A stretch of DNA of 56,844 nt, from contig NZ_RXLZ01000029.1 in NCBI RefSeq assembly GCF_003970865.1, positions 1-56,844 of the forward strand, in the 5' to 3' direction. How positions within the stretch are numbered: position 1 is the first letter of the stretch; each line of letters starts with the position of its first letter. This document shows, one piece after another, positions 16,335 through 26,133 of this stretch. Below the pieces are notes generated by a model. The model was not told where the DNA came from. It did no database searches and worked only from the letters and a program-made list of their open reading frames with translations. Made by a program: the position numbers and the translations under genes. The stretch is from Stenotrophomonas maltophilia (GTDB lineage: Bacteria; Pseudomonadota; Gammaproteobacteria; Xanthomonadales; Xanthomonadaceae).

Positions 16335-19253
16335 ATGTTCGACTCCCACCGCCCGGGCCGCGCGCTGCGCCCGTCCCGCCTGTGCATTGCATTGCTGGCT
16401 GCCGGCCTGGCCAGTGCCACGCCATCCGTGCTGGCACAGAACGCCCGTGGCGATCACGCCGCCGTACAGCGCTTCGACATTCCGGCGCAGCCCCTGGACG
16501 AGGCGCTGCGCAGCTACATGCGCCAGTCCGGCGTACAGGTCGTGTATCCGGCCACCCTGGCCCACGGGGTGAGCTCGCGTGCGGTCAATGGCAGCCTGCC
16601 GGCCAACGAGGCGCTGCAGCAGCTGCTGCAGGGCAGTGGCCTGGCGGTGCGCCGGGTCAGCGCAGATGCAGTCACGCTGGAAGCGGCGACGCCGGCGCAG
16701 GCCGACAGCGGAGTAATTGTTACCGACACGCTGAGCGTGGCCGGCGACCGCGTTGACAGTGGCGCGACCAGCGACGAGGCGCGCCTGCTCGACAGCTATC
16801 GCAGCGTCGGTTCCACCACCACGCTCAACCGCACGCACCTGGAGCGTTTCCGCGGTACGTCCAACGGCGACATCGTCAAGGGCGTGGCCGGCGTCACTGC
16901 CGGTGACCCACGCGTCGGCAATGGTTTCGACGTCAACATCCGCGGCATCCAGGGCCAGGGCCGCGTGCCGGTGATCATCGACGGTGGCCAGTCCAGCATG
17001 GATACCTACCGCGGCTACGCCGGTCAATCGCAGCGTACTTACCTCGACCCGGACCTGATCTCCAGCCTGACCATCACCAAGGGCCCAAGCCTGCAGGCCA
17101 ACGCCTCCGGTGGCATCGGCGGCGTGGTCGAGATGGAGACGCTGAAGATCGGCGACGTGCTGCGCGAAGGGCGCGACTTCGGCGTGCGCGTGCGTGGCGG
17201 CCTGGCCAACGCCAGTGCCAACAATCTGCCGTCCTACAGCGCCGCGCCGCGTTCCGACCGCAGCGCCACCGGCAGCCAGTTCTTCAACGTGGCCGCAGCC
17301 GGTCACTGGGACCGCTTCGATCTGGTCGCCGCCTATGCGTACCGCGACAACGGCAACTATTTCTCCGGCAAGCACGGTTACGACGACTTCCCGCAGACCC
17401 GGCGCACGCTGGCACCGCTGAACCCGCCGCGTACCGAGGTCTTCAATACCTCGGCGCGCTCGAAGTCGGCGCTGCTCAAGGGCACCTGGCGCATCGACGA
17501 CGCGCAGACGCTGGAGGCCGGTTACCGCCGCTATGAAGGCACCGCCGGCGAGATCATGGCCTCGCAGATCATCCGCGTCGAACGGGACCGCATTCCGCAA
17601 TGGGATCCGGGCCACGTCGACATGGACAGCTACACCCTGCGCTATCGCTTCAATCCGGACAGCGAGCTGATCGACCTGCGCGTCAACGCCGCGTACACCG
17701 ACACCGACAGCGTGATGTACAACAGCCTGACCGGCATCACCCCCTGGTACTTCGATCGCCGCACCGAGTGGTACGACGCGCCCAGCTTCAGTGGCGACCC
17801 CGGCTACAAGGATGCCTACCGCAATCCGCTGCGACAGAAGCGCTTCGGACTGGATGCCAGCAACACCTCGAAGTTCGACACACGTGCTGGCGCGTTCACC
17901 CTCGACTACGGCCTGTCCTACAGCGACGAAGACATCGCGCCAGGCAGTTCGGGGCCGGTCATGCACGACGATCTGGTCAACAACCGTTTCCTGCGCAACG
18001 CCGAGCGCAAGGAATACAGTGCCGTGGCCTCGCTGAAGTGGCAGCCCGATGAGCATTGGGAACTGCTGGCCGGCGGCCGCTGGAACCGCGTGGATGTGCA
18101 TGACCGCAACCGCCTGGCCACGCCCGATGCCTATGAAGTGCAGGGCCAGTACCGCTACACCGAACTGCTCAATGGCAATCCGGCGCTGCCGTCGTGGCGG
18201 GCCAAGCGCATCGCGCTGCTGAACTGGTATCCGGATGCCAACGGCAACTTCACCCAGGAATCGCTGCTGGCCTCACCGTACAAGAAGGGCACGGTGGGCG
18301 ACATCGGTGGCTGGAACTTCTACGACGCCGGCAAGGCGCAGGACCTGGAAGTGCCGGTCAGCTGGACCTGGTCGCAGCCGATCCGCCGTCGTGACAGCGC
18401 GTTCTCGCCGACTGCCAGCGTGGCCTACCGCTTCAGCGAAGACACCATGGTCTACGTGAAGTATGTCGAAGGCACCAAGCTGCCGAGCCTGTTCGAAACC
18501 ACGCTGGGCCTGTTCACCGCCGCCAAACCGGTGGGCGAGCTGAAGCCGGAGCGCGCGCGCAGCTGGGAAATCGGTGCAAGCACCATCCGCTATGACCTGT
18601 TTACCGCCGGCGACCGCCTGGCGCTGAAGCTGGCGTACTTCGATACCCGCATCGACGACCTGATCACCCGTGACTACCGCACGCTGTCGGCCGGCCTGAT
18701 CCGCAACGTCGACCAGTTCAAGGTCTCGGGCATGGAGTTCCAGTCCAGCTATGACAGCGGCAAGGTATTTGCCGATCTGTCCGCGCACTATTACTTCAAG
18801 GCCAAGACCTGCGCGCCGGACATCGCCGCCGAGCGCCGCGCCTATGGGGCGCAGCGCAGGAACGGCGAGCTGGCCAACACGCCCGACTGCGTGGACGGCG
18901 GCTTCGAGGGTTCGTACACCAACACCCAGAACCCGCCGCGCTACATGGTCAACCTGACCCTGGGCTCGCGCCTGTTCGACGAGCGCCTGATCTTCGGCAC
19001 CCGCGTGGTCCACAACGCCGGCCCGATCAGCAAGCTGGACAAGGACTGGAACGTGGGCCTGTCGGCGATCCAGCAGCTGTACCGGCCAACCACGCTGGTG
19101 GACCTGTTTGCCAGCTGGAGCTTCAACGACCAGCTGTCGGTGGAAGCCGGCGTGGACAACCTGACCGACCGCTACTACCTGGACCCGCTTGCCTTGGGTG
19201 TGATGCCGGCCCCGGGCCGCACCGCGCGCCTGGCGTTGACCTGGAAGTACTGA
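16335..19253 (+). CDS. TonB-dependent receptor with STN signalling domain, probable heme uptake
   Basis: A 972-residue outer-membrane transducer. After a signal peptide (ending SVLAQ), an STN domain spans about residues 48-105 (FDIPAQPLDEALRSYMRQSG); in FecA-like receptors it contacts FecR. The plug follows (FDVNIRGIQGQGRVPVIIDG, about residues 195-215), then a barrel ending LTWKY. The ATG at 16335 starts a typical signal peptide; the frame upstream is not signal-like. Heme is the suggested ligand because a heme oxygenase lies two genes downstream and a dedicated ExbB-ExbD-TonB follows. It is not proven; hemophore or other heme-protein ligands are also possible. Confidence 0.9.
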   Translation: MFDSHRPGRALRPSRLCIALLAAGLASATPSVLAQNARGDHAAVQRFDIPAQPLDEALRSYMRQSGVQVVYPATLAHGVSSRAVNGSLPANEALQQLLQGSGLAVRRVSADAVTLEAATPAQADSGVIVTDTLSVAGDRVDSGATSDEARLLDSYRSVGSTTTLNRTHLERFRGTSNGDIVKGVAGVTAGDPRVGNGFDVNIRGIQGQGRVPVIIDGGQSSMDTYRGYAGQSQRTYLDPDLISSLTITKGPSLQANASGGIGGVVEMETLKIGDVLREGRDFGVRVRGGLANASANNLPSYSAAPRSDRSATGSQFFNVAAAGHWDRFDLVAAYAYRDNGNYFSGKHGYDDFPQTRRTLAPLNPPRTEVFNTSARSKSALLKGTWRIDDAQTLEAGYRRYEGTAGEIMASQIIRVERDRIPQWDPGHVDMDSYTLRYRFNPDSELIDLRVNAAYTDTDSVMYNSLTGITPWYFDRRTEWYDAPSFSGDPGYKDAYRNPLRQKRFGLDASNTSKFDTRAGAFTLDYGLSYSDEDIAPGSSGPVMHDDLVNNRFLRNAERKEYSAVASLKWQPDEHWELLAGGRWNRVDVHDRNRLATPDAYEVQGQYRYTELLNGNPALPSWRAKRIALLNWYPDANGNFTQESLLASPYKKGTVGDIGGWNFYDAGKAQDLEVPVSWTWSQPIRRRDSAFSPTASVAYRFSEDTMVYVKYVEGTKLPSLFETTLGLFTAAKPVGELKPERARSWEIGASTIRYDLFTAGDRLALKLAYFDTRIDDLITRDYRTLSAGLIRNVDQFKVSGMEFQSSYDSGKVFADLSAHYYFKAKTCAPDIAAERRAYGAQRRNGELANTPDCVDGGFEGSYTNTQNPPRYMVNLTLGSRLFDERLIFGTRVVHNAGPISKLDKDWNVGLSAIQQLYRPTTLVDLFASWSFNDQLSVEAGVDNLTDRYYLDPLALGVMPAPGRTARLALTWKY

Positions 19254-19278
19254 TCGCCAGCGCAGAGCGCCTTTGGTG

Positions 19279-19300
19279 GGTGCGGACCTTGGTCCGCACC
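19279..19300. repeat. GGTGCGGACC inverted repeat
   Basis: GGTGCGGACC and GGTCCGCACC form a perfect 10-base stem with a TT loop, 25 bases after the receptor stop. A second imperfect hairpin (GCGCCGGGC/GCCCGGCGC) follows around 19321-19343. Related GTGCGGACC or GTGTGGACC repeats occur at 50350-50399 and 51332-51358, so this is another dispersed family. Confidence 0.7.
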
Positions 19301-19356
19301 GCTTCTGCCGTGCAATCGCCAGCGCCGGGCCATGCCCGGCGCCCCCATCAGGGTGC

Positions 19357-19614
19357 TTACAGCCCGGTCGAAGCCTTCACCGCATCTTCGTGCAGCGACT
19401 CGTTCAGCTCGTCCACCACGGTGCTCCATGCTGCATCGGCCTGCAGCGATTCAGACAGGAACTGGCGCTGGGCATCGTTCCAGTAGGGTGCCTCGGCCAC
19501 TTCGACATCGGTGGCCAGCTGGTGCTCGCGGATGAAGCGGGCGATGCCCTCGGCGCTGGCATCCAGGCCCAGCTGCAGGAACAGATTGGTCATGCGCGGT
19601 TCGGTGGTGATCAT
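19357..19614 (-). CDS. DUF2789 family protein
   Basis: An 85-residue cytoplasmic protein of unknown function. It matches DUF2789 in size and in its landmarks: MTNLFLQLGLDASAEGIARF near the N-terminus and APYWNDAQRQFL in the middle. Members usually carry a short leader before the MTNLF segment, so the first ATG (19614) is kept; the second, seven codons in, is possible. It lies on the opposite strand between the heme receptor and the heme oxygenase, interrupting the cluster. Confidence 0.82.
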   Translation of the reverse strand: MITTEPRMTNLFLQLGLDASAEGIARFIREHQLATDVEVAEAPYWNDAQRQFLSESLQADAAWSTVVDELNESLHEDAVKASTGL

Positions 19615-19722
19615 CGTCGGTTCCGGGTGGAAAAAGGGGATGGCCCATTATCGGTGCACACGGGCTTGGGGAAAGCCCCGCAGCGAACGTCTACAGCAGG
19701 ACGACCCTCCTGGCATTCCCCC

Positions 19723-20310
19723 ATGAACGCACACATCGCTCCTGAAGACAGCCGCAGCCTGCGGCTCAAGGCCGCCACCCGCGACAGCCACGGTGCCCTG
19801 GACAAGCGCATCATGGCCGGCGACATCTTCGCCGACCGCAACAACTTCGCTCGCTTCCTGCGCGTGCAGTATCGCTTCCACCGCAGCATCGATGCGCTGT
19901 ATGCCAACCCTGCGCTGGACGCACTGCTGCCCGATCTCGATGAGCGCCGTCGCCTGGCACAGATCGCACGCGACCTGCAGGACCTGGAGCAGACCCTGCC
20001 AGGTGCGGACATCGACGCGCTGCCCTCGGACCTCGCGCTGCCGGCTGCGTTGGGTTGGCTGTACGTGGCCGAAGGCTCCAACCTCGGCGGCACCATTCTG
20101 TACAAGATGGCCGCCAAGCTCGGCCTGGATCGTGATTTCGGCGCCCGTCACCTGGCCGCGCATCCCGATGGCGCAGCGCGCCACTGGCGTGAATTCACCG
20201 CTGCGCTGGACGCGGTACCGCTGAGTGCCGAGCAGGAGCAGCAGGTGATCGATGCAGCCGACGCCGCGTTCCGCAGCGTGCACGGCCACGTCGAAGTGGA
20301 ATTCGCCTGA
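19723..20310 (+). CDS. hemO: Heme oxygenase (biliverdin-producing, HemO/PigA type)
   Basis: Opens the heme ring, releasing iron, CO and biliverdin in the cytoplasm. The 195 residues match bacterial heme oxygenases. The proximal histidine is expected in ATRDSHGALDKRIM (about residue 24), and the distal helix reads GWLYVAEGSNLGGTILYK (around residue 110-127). The ATG at 19723 begins the conserved region; the open frame further upstream is antisense to the DUF2789 gene. It lies between the heme receptor and exbB, so imported heme would be broken down by this enzyme. The symbol follows function; the regiospecificity of cleavage is unknown. Confidence 0.9.
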   Translation: MNAHIAPEDSRSLRLKAATRDSHGALDKRIMAGDIFADRNNFARFLRVQYRFHRSIDALYANPALDALLPDLDERRRLAQIARDLQDLEQTLPGADIDALPSDLALPAALGWLYVAEGSNLGGTILYKMAAKLGLDRDFGARHLAAHPDGAARHWREFTAALDAVPLSAEQEQQVIDAADAAFRSVHGHVEVEFA

Positions 20311-20341
20311 TGCACGGCGCGCGCCCACAGGTGCAGCGCTG

Positions 20342-20809
20342 ATGCGCTGGCTATGGTTCGCGCTGGGCTGGCTGATGGTCGGCCTGGGTGTGATCGGCGC
20401 ATTGCTGCCGGTGATGCCGACCACCATCTTCCTGATCCTGGCCGTGGGCTGCTTCGCGCGCAGCTCGCCGAAGTTCGAGCAGCGCCTGCTGGCGCATCCG
20501 CGCTACGGCCCGTCACTGCGGCTGTGGCGCGAGCAGGGCGCGGTGTCGCGCAAGGGCAAGGCGTTTGCCAGTGCCGGCATGGCGGTGGGCTTCGCGTTGT
20601 TCTGCTGGGGCGCACACCCGTCGTGGCGCTTGTTGTTGGGCGTGGGCCTGTTCTTCGCGGTCAGCGCCGGCTACGTGCTGAGCCGACCGGCACCGCGGCT
20701 GGAGCCCAATCCGGTCGTGGAAGTGGACGACGCCAATGATCCGCGCGCGGCCCGTCGTCGCGCAGCGACCCCTGATGCTGATGGAAACCGAGACGATGCT
20801 GCCTGCTGA
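20342..20809 (+). CDS. DUF454 (YbaN-like) inner-membrane protein
   Basis: A 155-residue membrane protein. The DUF454 hallmark GVIGALLPVMPTTIFLILA with CFARSSPKFEQRLLAHPRYG fills the first half, and two more hydrophobic segments follow. Its function is unknown. It starts 31 bases after the heme oxygenase stop and its end overlaps the exbB start region, so it belongs to the heme operon. This placement hints at a job in heme or iron handling at the inner membrane. Confidence 0.87.
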   Translation: MRWLWFALGWLMVGLGVIGALLPVMPTTIFLILAVGCFARSSPKFEQRLLAHPRYGPSLRLWREQGAVSRKGKAFASAGMAVGFALFCWGAHPSWRLLLGVGLFFAVSAGYVLSRPAPRLEPNPVVEVDDANDPRAARRRAATPDADGNRDDAAC

Positions 20810-21524
20810 CCTGGCCCCCGTGGCCGCCCCCGCATTGACCCCGTGGGGCATGTACCTGGCCGCCGACGTGGTGGTGAAGGCCGTGATGATCGCGCTGGCA
20901 CTGGCGTCGCTGGCCACCTGGACCGTGCTGCTGGCCAAGGGCTGGGAGCTGGCCCGCCAGGCGCGGCAGCTGCGCGCGGCGCGCGCGCTGTTGCTGCAGG
21001 TGCCGAGCCTGCCCGGCGAGCGCGCCGATGCCAGTGTGCAGCAGGGCATCGCACGGGCGATGCTGGACGCCGCCCGCACTGAACTGCGCCTGTCGCAGGA
21101 TCTGGATAGTCGCGACGGCATCAAGGAACGCGTCGCTTCACGCCTGGACCGCATCGAGCTGGAGACCGCGCGCGTGCAGCGGCGCGGCATCGGTGTGCTC
21201 GCCAGCATCGGCGCGGTGGCGCCCTTCGTCGGCCTGTTCGGTACGGTGTGGGGCATCATGAACAGTTTCATCGGCATCGCGCACAGCAACACCACCAACC
21301 TGGCGGTGGTTGCGCCCGGCATCGCCGAGGCCCTGCTGGCGACTGCGCTCGGCCTGGTCGCGGCGATTCCTGCGGTGCTGGTCTACAACCACTTCAGCCG
21401 CGTGCTGGCCGGCCTGCGTGGGCTGCTCGGCGATCTGTCGGCGGCCGTGCAGCAGCTGGTCTCGCGCGATCTTGATCGTGCCGTGCCGCGTACCGCAGCG
21501 GCACCGCTGCGTGCGGTGCACTGA
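20781..21524 (+). CDS. exbB: ExbB, TonB-system energiser subunit
   Basis: An inner-membrane proton-channel subunit that powers TonB. It has three membrane helices: PWGMYLAADVVVKAVMIALA near the N-terminus, and two in the MotA/ExbB domain (IGVLASIGAVAPFVGLFGTV and EALLATALGLVAAIPAVLVY). Several in-frame ATGs exist (20736, 20775, 20781, 20796); the conserved part begins after 20796, so the start is uncertain by about 20 codons. Even the last choice overlaps the DUF454 gene. It is followed by exbD and tonB. Confidence 0.93.
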   Translation: METETMLPADLAPVAAPALTPWGMYLAADVVVKAVMIALALASLATWTVLLAKGWELARQARQLRAARALLLQVPSLPGERADASVQQGIARAMLDAARTELRLSQDLDSRDGIKERVASRLDRIELETARVQRRGIGVLASIGAVAPFVGLFGTVWGIMNSFIGIAHSNTTNLAVVAPGIAEALLATALGLVAAIPAVLVYNHFSRVLAGLRGLLGDLSAAVQQLVSRDLDRAVPRTAAAPLRAVH

Positions 21525-21533
21525 GGCACGACG

Positions 21534-21959
21534 ATGGCGATCAGGACCGCGTCCGACCGCGACGACACGCCGGAAGAAGCGCACGAGATCAACGTCACGC
21601 CCTTCATCGACGTGATGCTGGTGCTGCTGATCATCTTCATGGTGGCCGCTCCGCTGGCCACCGTATCAGTGCCGGTGCAGCTGCCGGCCAGCAGCGCTGG
21701 CGCCACGCCGCCGGAACAGGCGCCGGTGTATGTGACCGTGCAGGCCGATCTGTCGCTGCGCGTGGGCGAACAGGCGGTGGCGCGCGACGGGCTGGCCGCT
21801 GCATTGCAGGTGGCCACCCATAGTGACACCGCGCAGCGCATCTTCCTGCGCGCCGACACCCGTGTGCCCTACGGCGAACTGATGGCCACGCTGGATGCGC
21901 TGCGCGCGGCGGGCTATCTGAAGGTGGCGCTGGTCGGCATGGAGCAGGGAGCGCGATGA
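21534..21959 (+). CDS. exbD: ExbD, TonB-system proton-pathway subunit
   Basis: A 141-residue protein with one N-terminal membrane helix and a periplasmic domain. INVTPFIDVMLVLLIIFMV contains the essential membrane aspartate of the family. It starts nine bases after exbB, and its stop overlaps the tonB start (ATGA). It works in the ExbB-ExbD complex that harvests the proton gradient. Confidence 0.95.
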   Translation: MAIRTASDRDDTPEEAHEINVTPFIDVMLVLLIIFMVAAPLATVSVPVQLPASSAGATPPEQAPVYVTVQADLSLRVGEQAVARDGLAAALQVATHSDTAQRIFLRADTRVPYGELMATLDALRAAGYLKVALVGMEQGAR

Positions 21960-22675
21960 GTGGACTGCGGCGCTGGGCGACCAGCCTGGCGATCGTGCTG
22001 CTGGTGCACGCGCTGCTGATCGGCGCGGCCTGCTGGTGGGCGACGCGCGCACCGGTGCTGGCTGCGACGGCGCCGCCCGCCGCGCTGATGCTGGAACTGG
22101 CACCGATGGCGCAGGCACCGCCGGTGCCGCCGCGCGAGGTCGCCACCGGTCCACTGCAGCAGCAACAGCAGCGGCAGGCGCCGAAGCCGGCCCTGCGCGA
22201 GCAACCGAAGGCGCCGGTGCAGCCGCAGGGTGACCTGCCACCGCCGCGTACGCCGGAGCCGACGCCCTCGCCGGAAACCGCTGACGCCAACGTCGCGCAG
22301 ACCAGCGCGCCGCCGCAGGTGGCGGCCGATGCGGCCGCGCGCTATACCGCGCCGCAGACCACGGCCGGCGAACGCAGTCGCGCCGAGGCGACCTGGGAAG
22401 GACGCCTGCTCGGGCATCTGCAGAAGCACCGCCGCTATCCGCGCCAGGCCGAGCGGCTGCGCCAGCAGGGCGTGGTCTACGTGCGCTTTGCCGTGGCCCG
22501 CGACGGCGCGGTCTCAGGGTTGAAACTGGGCCGCAGCAGCGGCTTCGCGCTGCTCGACCAGGAGACGCTGGACACCGTGCAGCGGGCCAGCCCGGTCCCG
22601 GCGCCGCCGGTCGAAGTGGCCGGCGACCCGGTGGAAGTGATGGTGCCGGTGTCGTTCTTCCTGCGCGGGCGGTGA
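21956..22675 (+). CDS. tonB: TonB energy-transducing protein
   Basis: A 239-residue protein with an N-terminal membrane helix (about residues 10-30), a long proline/glutamine-rich periplasmic spacer, and a C-terminal TonB domain. The latter shows HLQKHRRYPRQAERLRQQG and VVYVRFAVARDGAVSG. It overlaps exbD by four bases, so the two are translationally coupled. Being in the heme cluster, it is probably devoted to the receptor at 16335. Confidence 0.94.
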   Translation: MSGLRRWATSLAIVLLVHALLIGAACWWATRAPVLAATAPPAALMLELAPMAQAPPVPPREVATGPLQQQQQRQAPKPALREQPKAPVQPQGDLPPPRTPEPTPSPETADANVAQTSAPPQVAADAAARYTAPQTTAGERSRAEATWEGRLLGHLQKHRRYPRQAERLRQQGVVYVRFAVARDGAVSGLKLGRSSGFALLDQETLDTVQRASPVPAPPVEVAGDPVEVMVPVSFFLRGR

Positions 22676-22694
22676 CCGGGCCATGGGGCCCGTC

Positions 22695-22713
22695 ATCCAC
22701 GCATGGCGTGGAT

Positions 22714-22717
<4 letters not shown>
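22695..22717 (-). repeat. GTAG (SMAG/REP) hairpin overlapping the hppA stop codon
   Basis: On the minus strand this reads GTAG, ATCCACG, a five-base loop and CGTGGAT. The TAG (complement of 22714-22716) is the stop codon of hppA. It lies between convergent tonB and hppA and could end both transcripts. Confidence 0.88.
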
Positions 22718-24741
<2,024 letters not shown>

Positions 24742-25049
24742 TAGACCCCTCCGCAGAATGGATGTAGGCATCCAGTGGCGATGAACGGCACCACGAGGGG
24801 GACGACGGGCTGCAGCCTGGAACCAACCCGTACCGACCTTGGCGGTCGTCCGACGTATGGCGGTGTTCAGCATTCCCTGGTACCCGCAGTATGCGTTCGG
24901 CGCACTGTAGAGTCGAGCCGTGCTCGACTGGCTCCTGCGAGCCGCGGCGCATGCCGCCAGTCCAAGGGCATGATTCGAGAGCCGCAGGCCTTTGCACCCC
25001 GTTAAGCCAGCCTCTGCAAGCCTGCGCACAGTCCCGTAGGAGATCCCCC
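24742..25049. other. Divergent intergenic region with one REP
   Basis: This 308-base gap separates hppA from the rightward secreted-protein gene and must hold both promoters, though I cannot place them with confidence. It contains a GTAG-headed hairpin at 24907-24929. I see no small gene. Confidence 0.6.
24907..24929 (+). repeat. GTAG (SMAG/REP) hairpin, AGTCGAGC subtype
   Basis: GTAG is followed by AGTCGAGC, a CGT loop and GCTCGACT. This is the third stem subtype seen in the window and is the same general design as the others. Confidence 0.82.
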
Positions 25050-25553
25050 ATGCGCCTGTCCCTGTTGATGCTTGCCGCCCTGGTCCCGGTCGTACCGGCA
25101 CTCGCCGCGGAAACGCCGGAGCTGCAGCGCGCCGTGGGTGCCCCCCAGGCAGTGGGCGCGGTGCACACTCTGCGCCAGATTCCCGAGGCCTGCGCGCGCC
25201 TGGAAGGTGCATTCACCGGGCAGGCGGCCGAGCCGTATCGCTTCGCACCGGTGCGGACCAGCGAGCAGTGCCAGCCGCGCGCGCGCTTTGTCGACTATGC
25301 CAAGGCGCAGCCAAGTGCCGACAAGGGCTGGAAGCTCAATGATGTGATCCGCGTGCCCAACGCAGCATGCCCGGCACAGCAGGCCGTGGTGCGCGTGTGG
25401 CGCCTGCCGTCGACCAACAAGGTCGAGCTGGACGGTCAGGGCCAGTCGCGCATCTATCTGGAGGAAGCGAAGAAGCAGGCCGCTGCCGGCCAGATTCCGC
25501 AGGTGACGATGTTCGCCGCGCAGCTGCAGATGGAAGGCAAGGCCTGCAATTGA
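25050..25553 (+). CDS. Exported protein of unknown function
   Basis: A 167-residue protein with a signal peptide (about 20 residues, ending PALAA). Four cysteines lie in the mature part. I recognise no domain, and it reads as a soluble periplasmic protein. AGGAGAT is well placed before the ATG at 25050; the frame upstream runs through a REP and is rejected. It faces away from hppA and is followed by a REP. Confidence 0.72.
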   Translation: MRLSLLMLAALVPVVPALAAETPELQRAVGAPQAVGAVHTLRQIPEACARLEGAFTGQAAEPYRFAPVRTSEQCQPRARFVDYAKAQPSADKGWKLNDVIRVPNAACPAQQAVVRVWRLPSTNKVELDGQGQSRIYLEEAKKQAAAGQIPQVTMFAAQLQMEGKACN

Positions 25554-25590
25554 AATTGCGTGGGCGGTGTACCCAAGCGGTCATCCACGG

Positions 25591-25614
25591 GTAGTGCCGG
25601 CCGCTGGCCGGCAA
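25591..25614 (+). repeat. GTAG (SMAG/REP) hairpin, TGCCGGCC subtype
   Basis: GTAG is followed by TGCCGGCC, a short loop and GGCCGGCA. It lies between two convergent genes and is nearly identical to the copies at 44580 and 56583. Confidence 0.85.
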
Positions 25615-25625
25615 CCCTGCAATCA

Positions 25626-26015
25626 TCACTCCGCCAGCGTCGCCCCGCGCGCCACCAGAAGCTCTCGCAGGGCCCTGCGATGGCAATGCGCTTCATCCTC
25701 GCAGTAGCACCCCACGCTGATGTCGCTGTGCTGTGACATCGCGGCCAGCAGGTCCAGCGCGTGGGCCGCATCTGGCGCCTTCATCTCGGCCTTGTAGTGG
25801 CGGAAGAATGCATTCCAGTCGGCGGCCGTCTTCGCCTCATGCGCCTGCTTCACCAGTTCCGCACTGGGTGACAGGGTCGGAAACCAGACGTCGTACCAGT
25901 CCTGCCGGGCGAACTCGCTGCGCGGCACGCCGCGTGGCGGGCGCCGCACGGTACCGATGCGCAGCCCCTCGCTGGGAGCGCGCGGTGTACCCAGTCGAAC
26001 AACACGCAGTGCCAT
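25626..26015 (-). CDS. DUF488 family protein (YeaO-like)
   Basis: A 129-residue cytoplasmic protein. The DUF488 C-terminal signature CYCEDEAHCHR is present, as are RPPRGVPRSEF and WYDVWFPTLSPSAELV in the first half. The Cys/His cluster suggests metal binding, but function is unknown. It follows pfp on the same strand across the 99-base palindrome at 26030-26128. Confidence 0.85.
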   Translation of the reverse strand: MALRVVRLGTPRAPSEGLRIGTVRRPPRGVPRSEFARQDWYDVWFPTLSPSAELVKQAHEAKTAADWNAFFRHYKAEMKAPDAAHALDLLAAMSQHSDISVGCYCEDEAHCHRRALRELLVARGATLAE

Positions 26016-26029
26016 GGTGTGCCTCCACT

Positions 26030-26128
26030 AAAAGGGGACGGAGGGGATTAAGTCGTATCCGACCCACTGCTGACGCTGTTGGAGATGACGGAGGGGCAGA
26101 TGCGACTTAATCCCCTCCGTCCCCTTTT
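26030..26128. repeat. 99-base palindromic element with 26-base perfect arms
   Basis: The left arm (26030-26055) and right arm (26103-26128) are perfect inverted repeats starting AAAAGGGGACGG. They enclose 47 bases of unrelated sequence. A-runs and T-runs at the outer ends would make it a bidirectional terminator. Its outer bases resemble termini I associate with REP-associated (Y1) transposase elements, but no transposase lies inside. It separates pfp from the DUF488 gene. Confidence 0.78.
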
Positions 26129-26133
26129 TTGGC

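Noticed and set aside
24742..25212. N-terminal extension of hppA
   Set aside because: The upstream open frame is Arg/Gly-rich, not hydrophobic, and a good ribosome site lies directly before the ATG at 24741.
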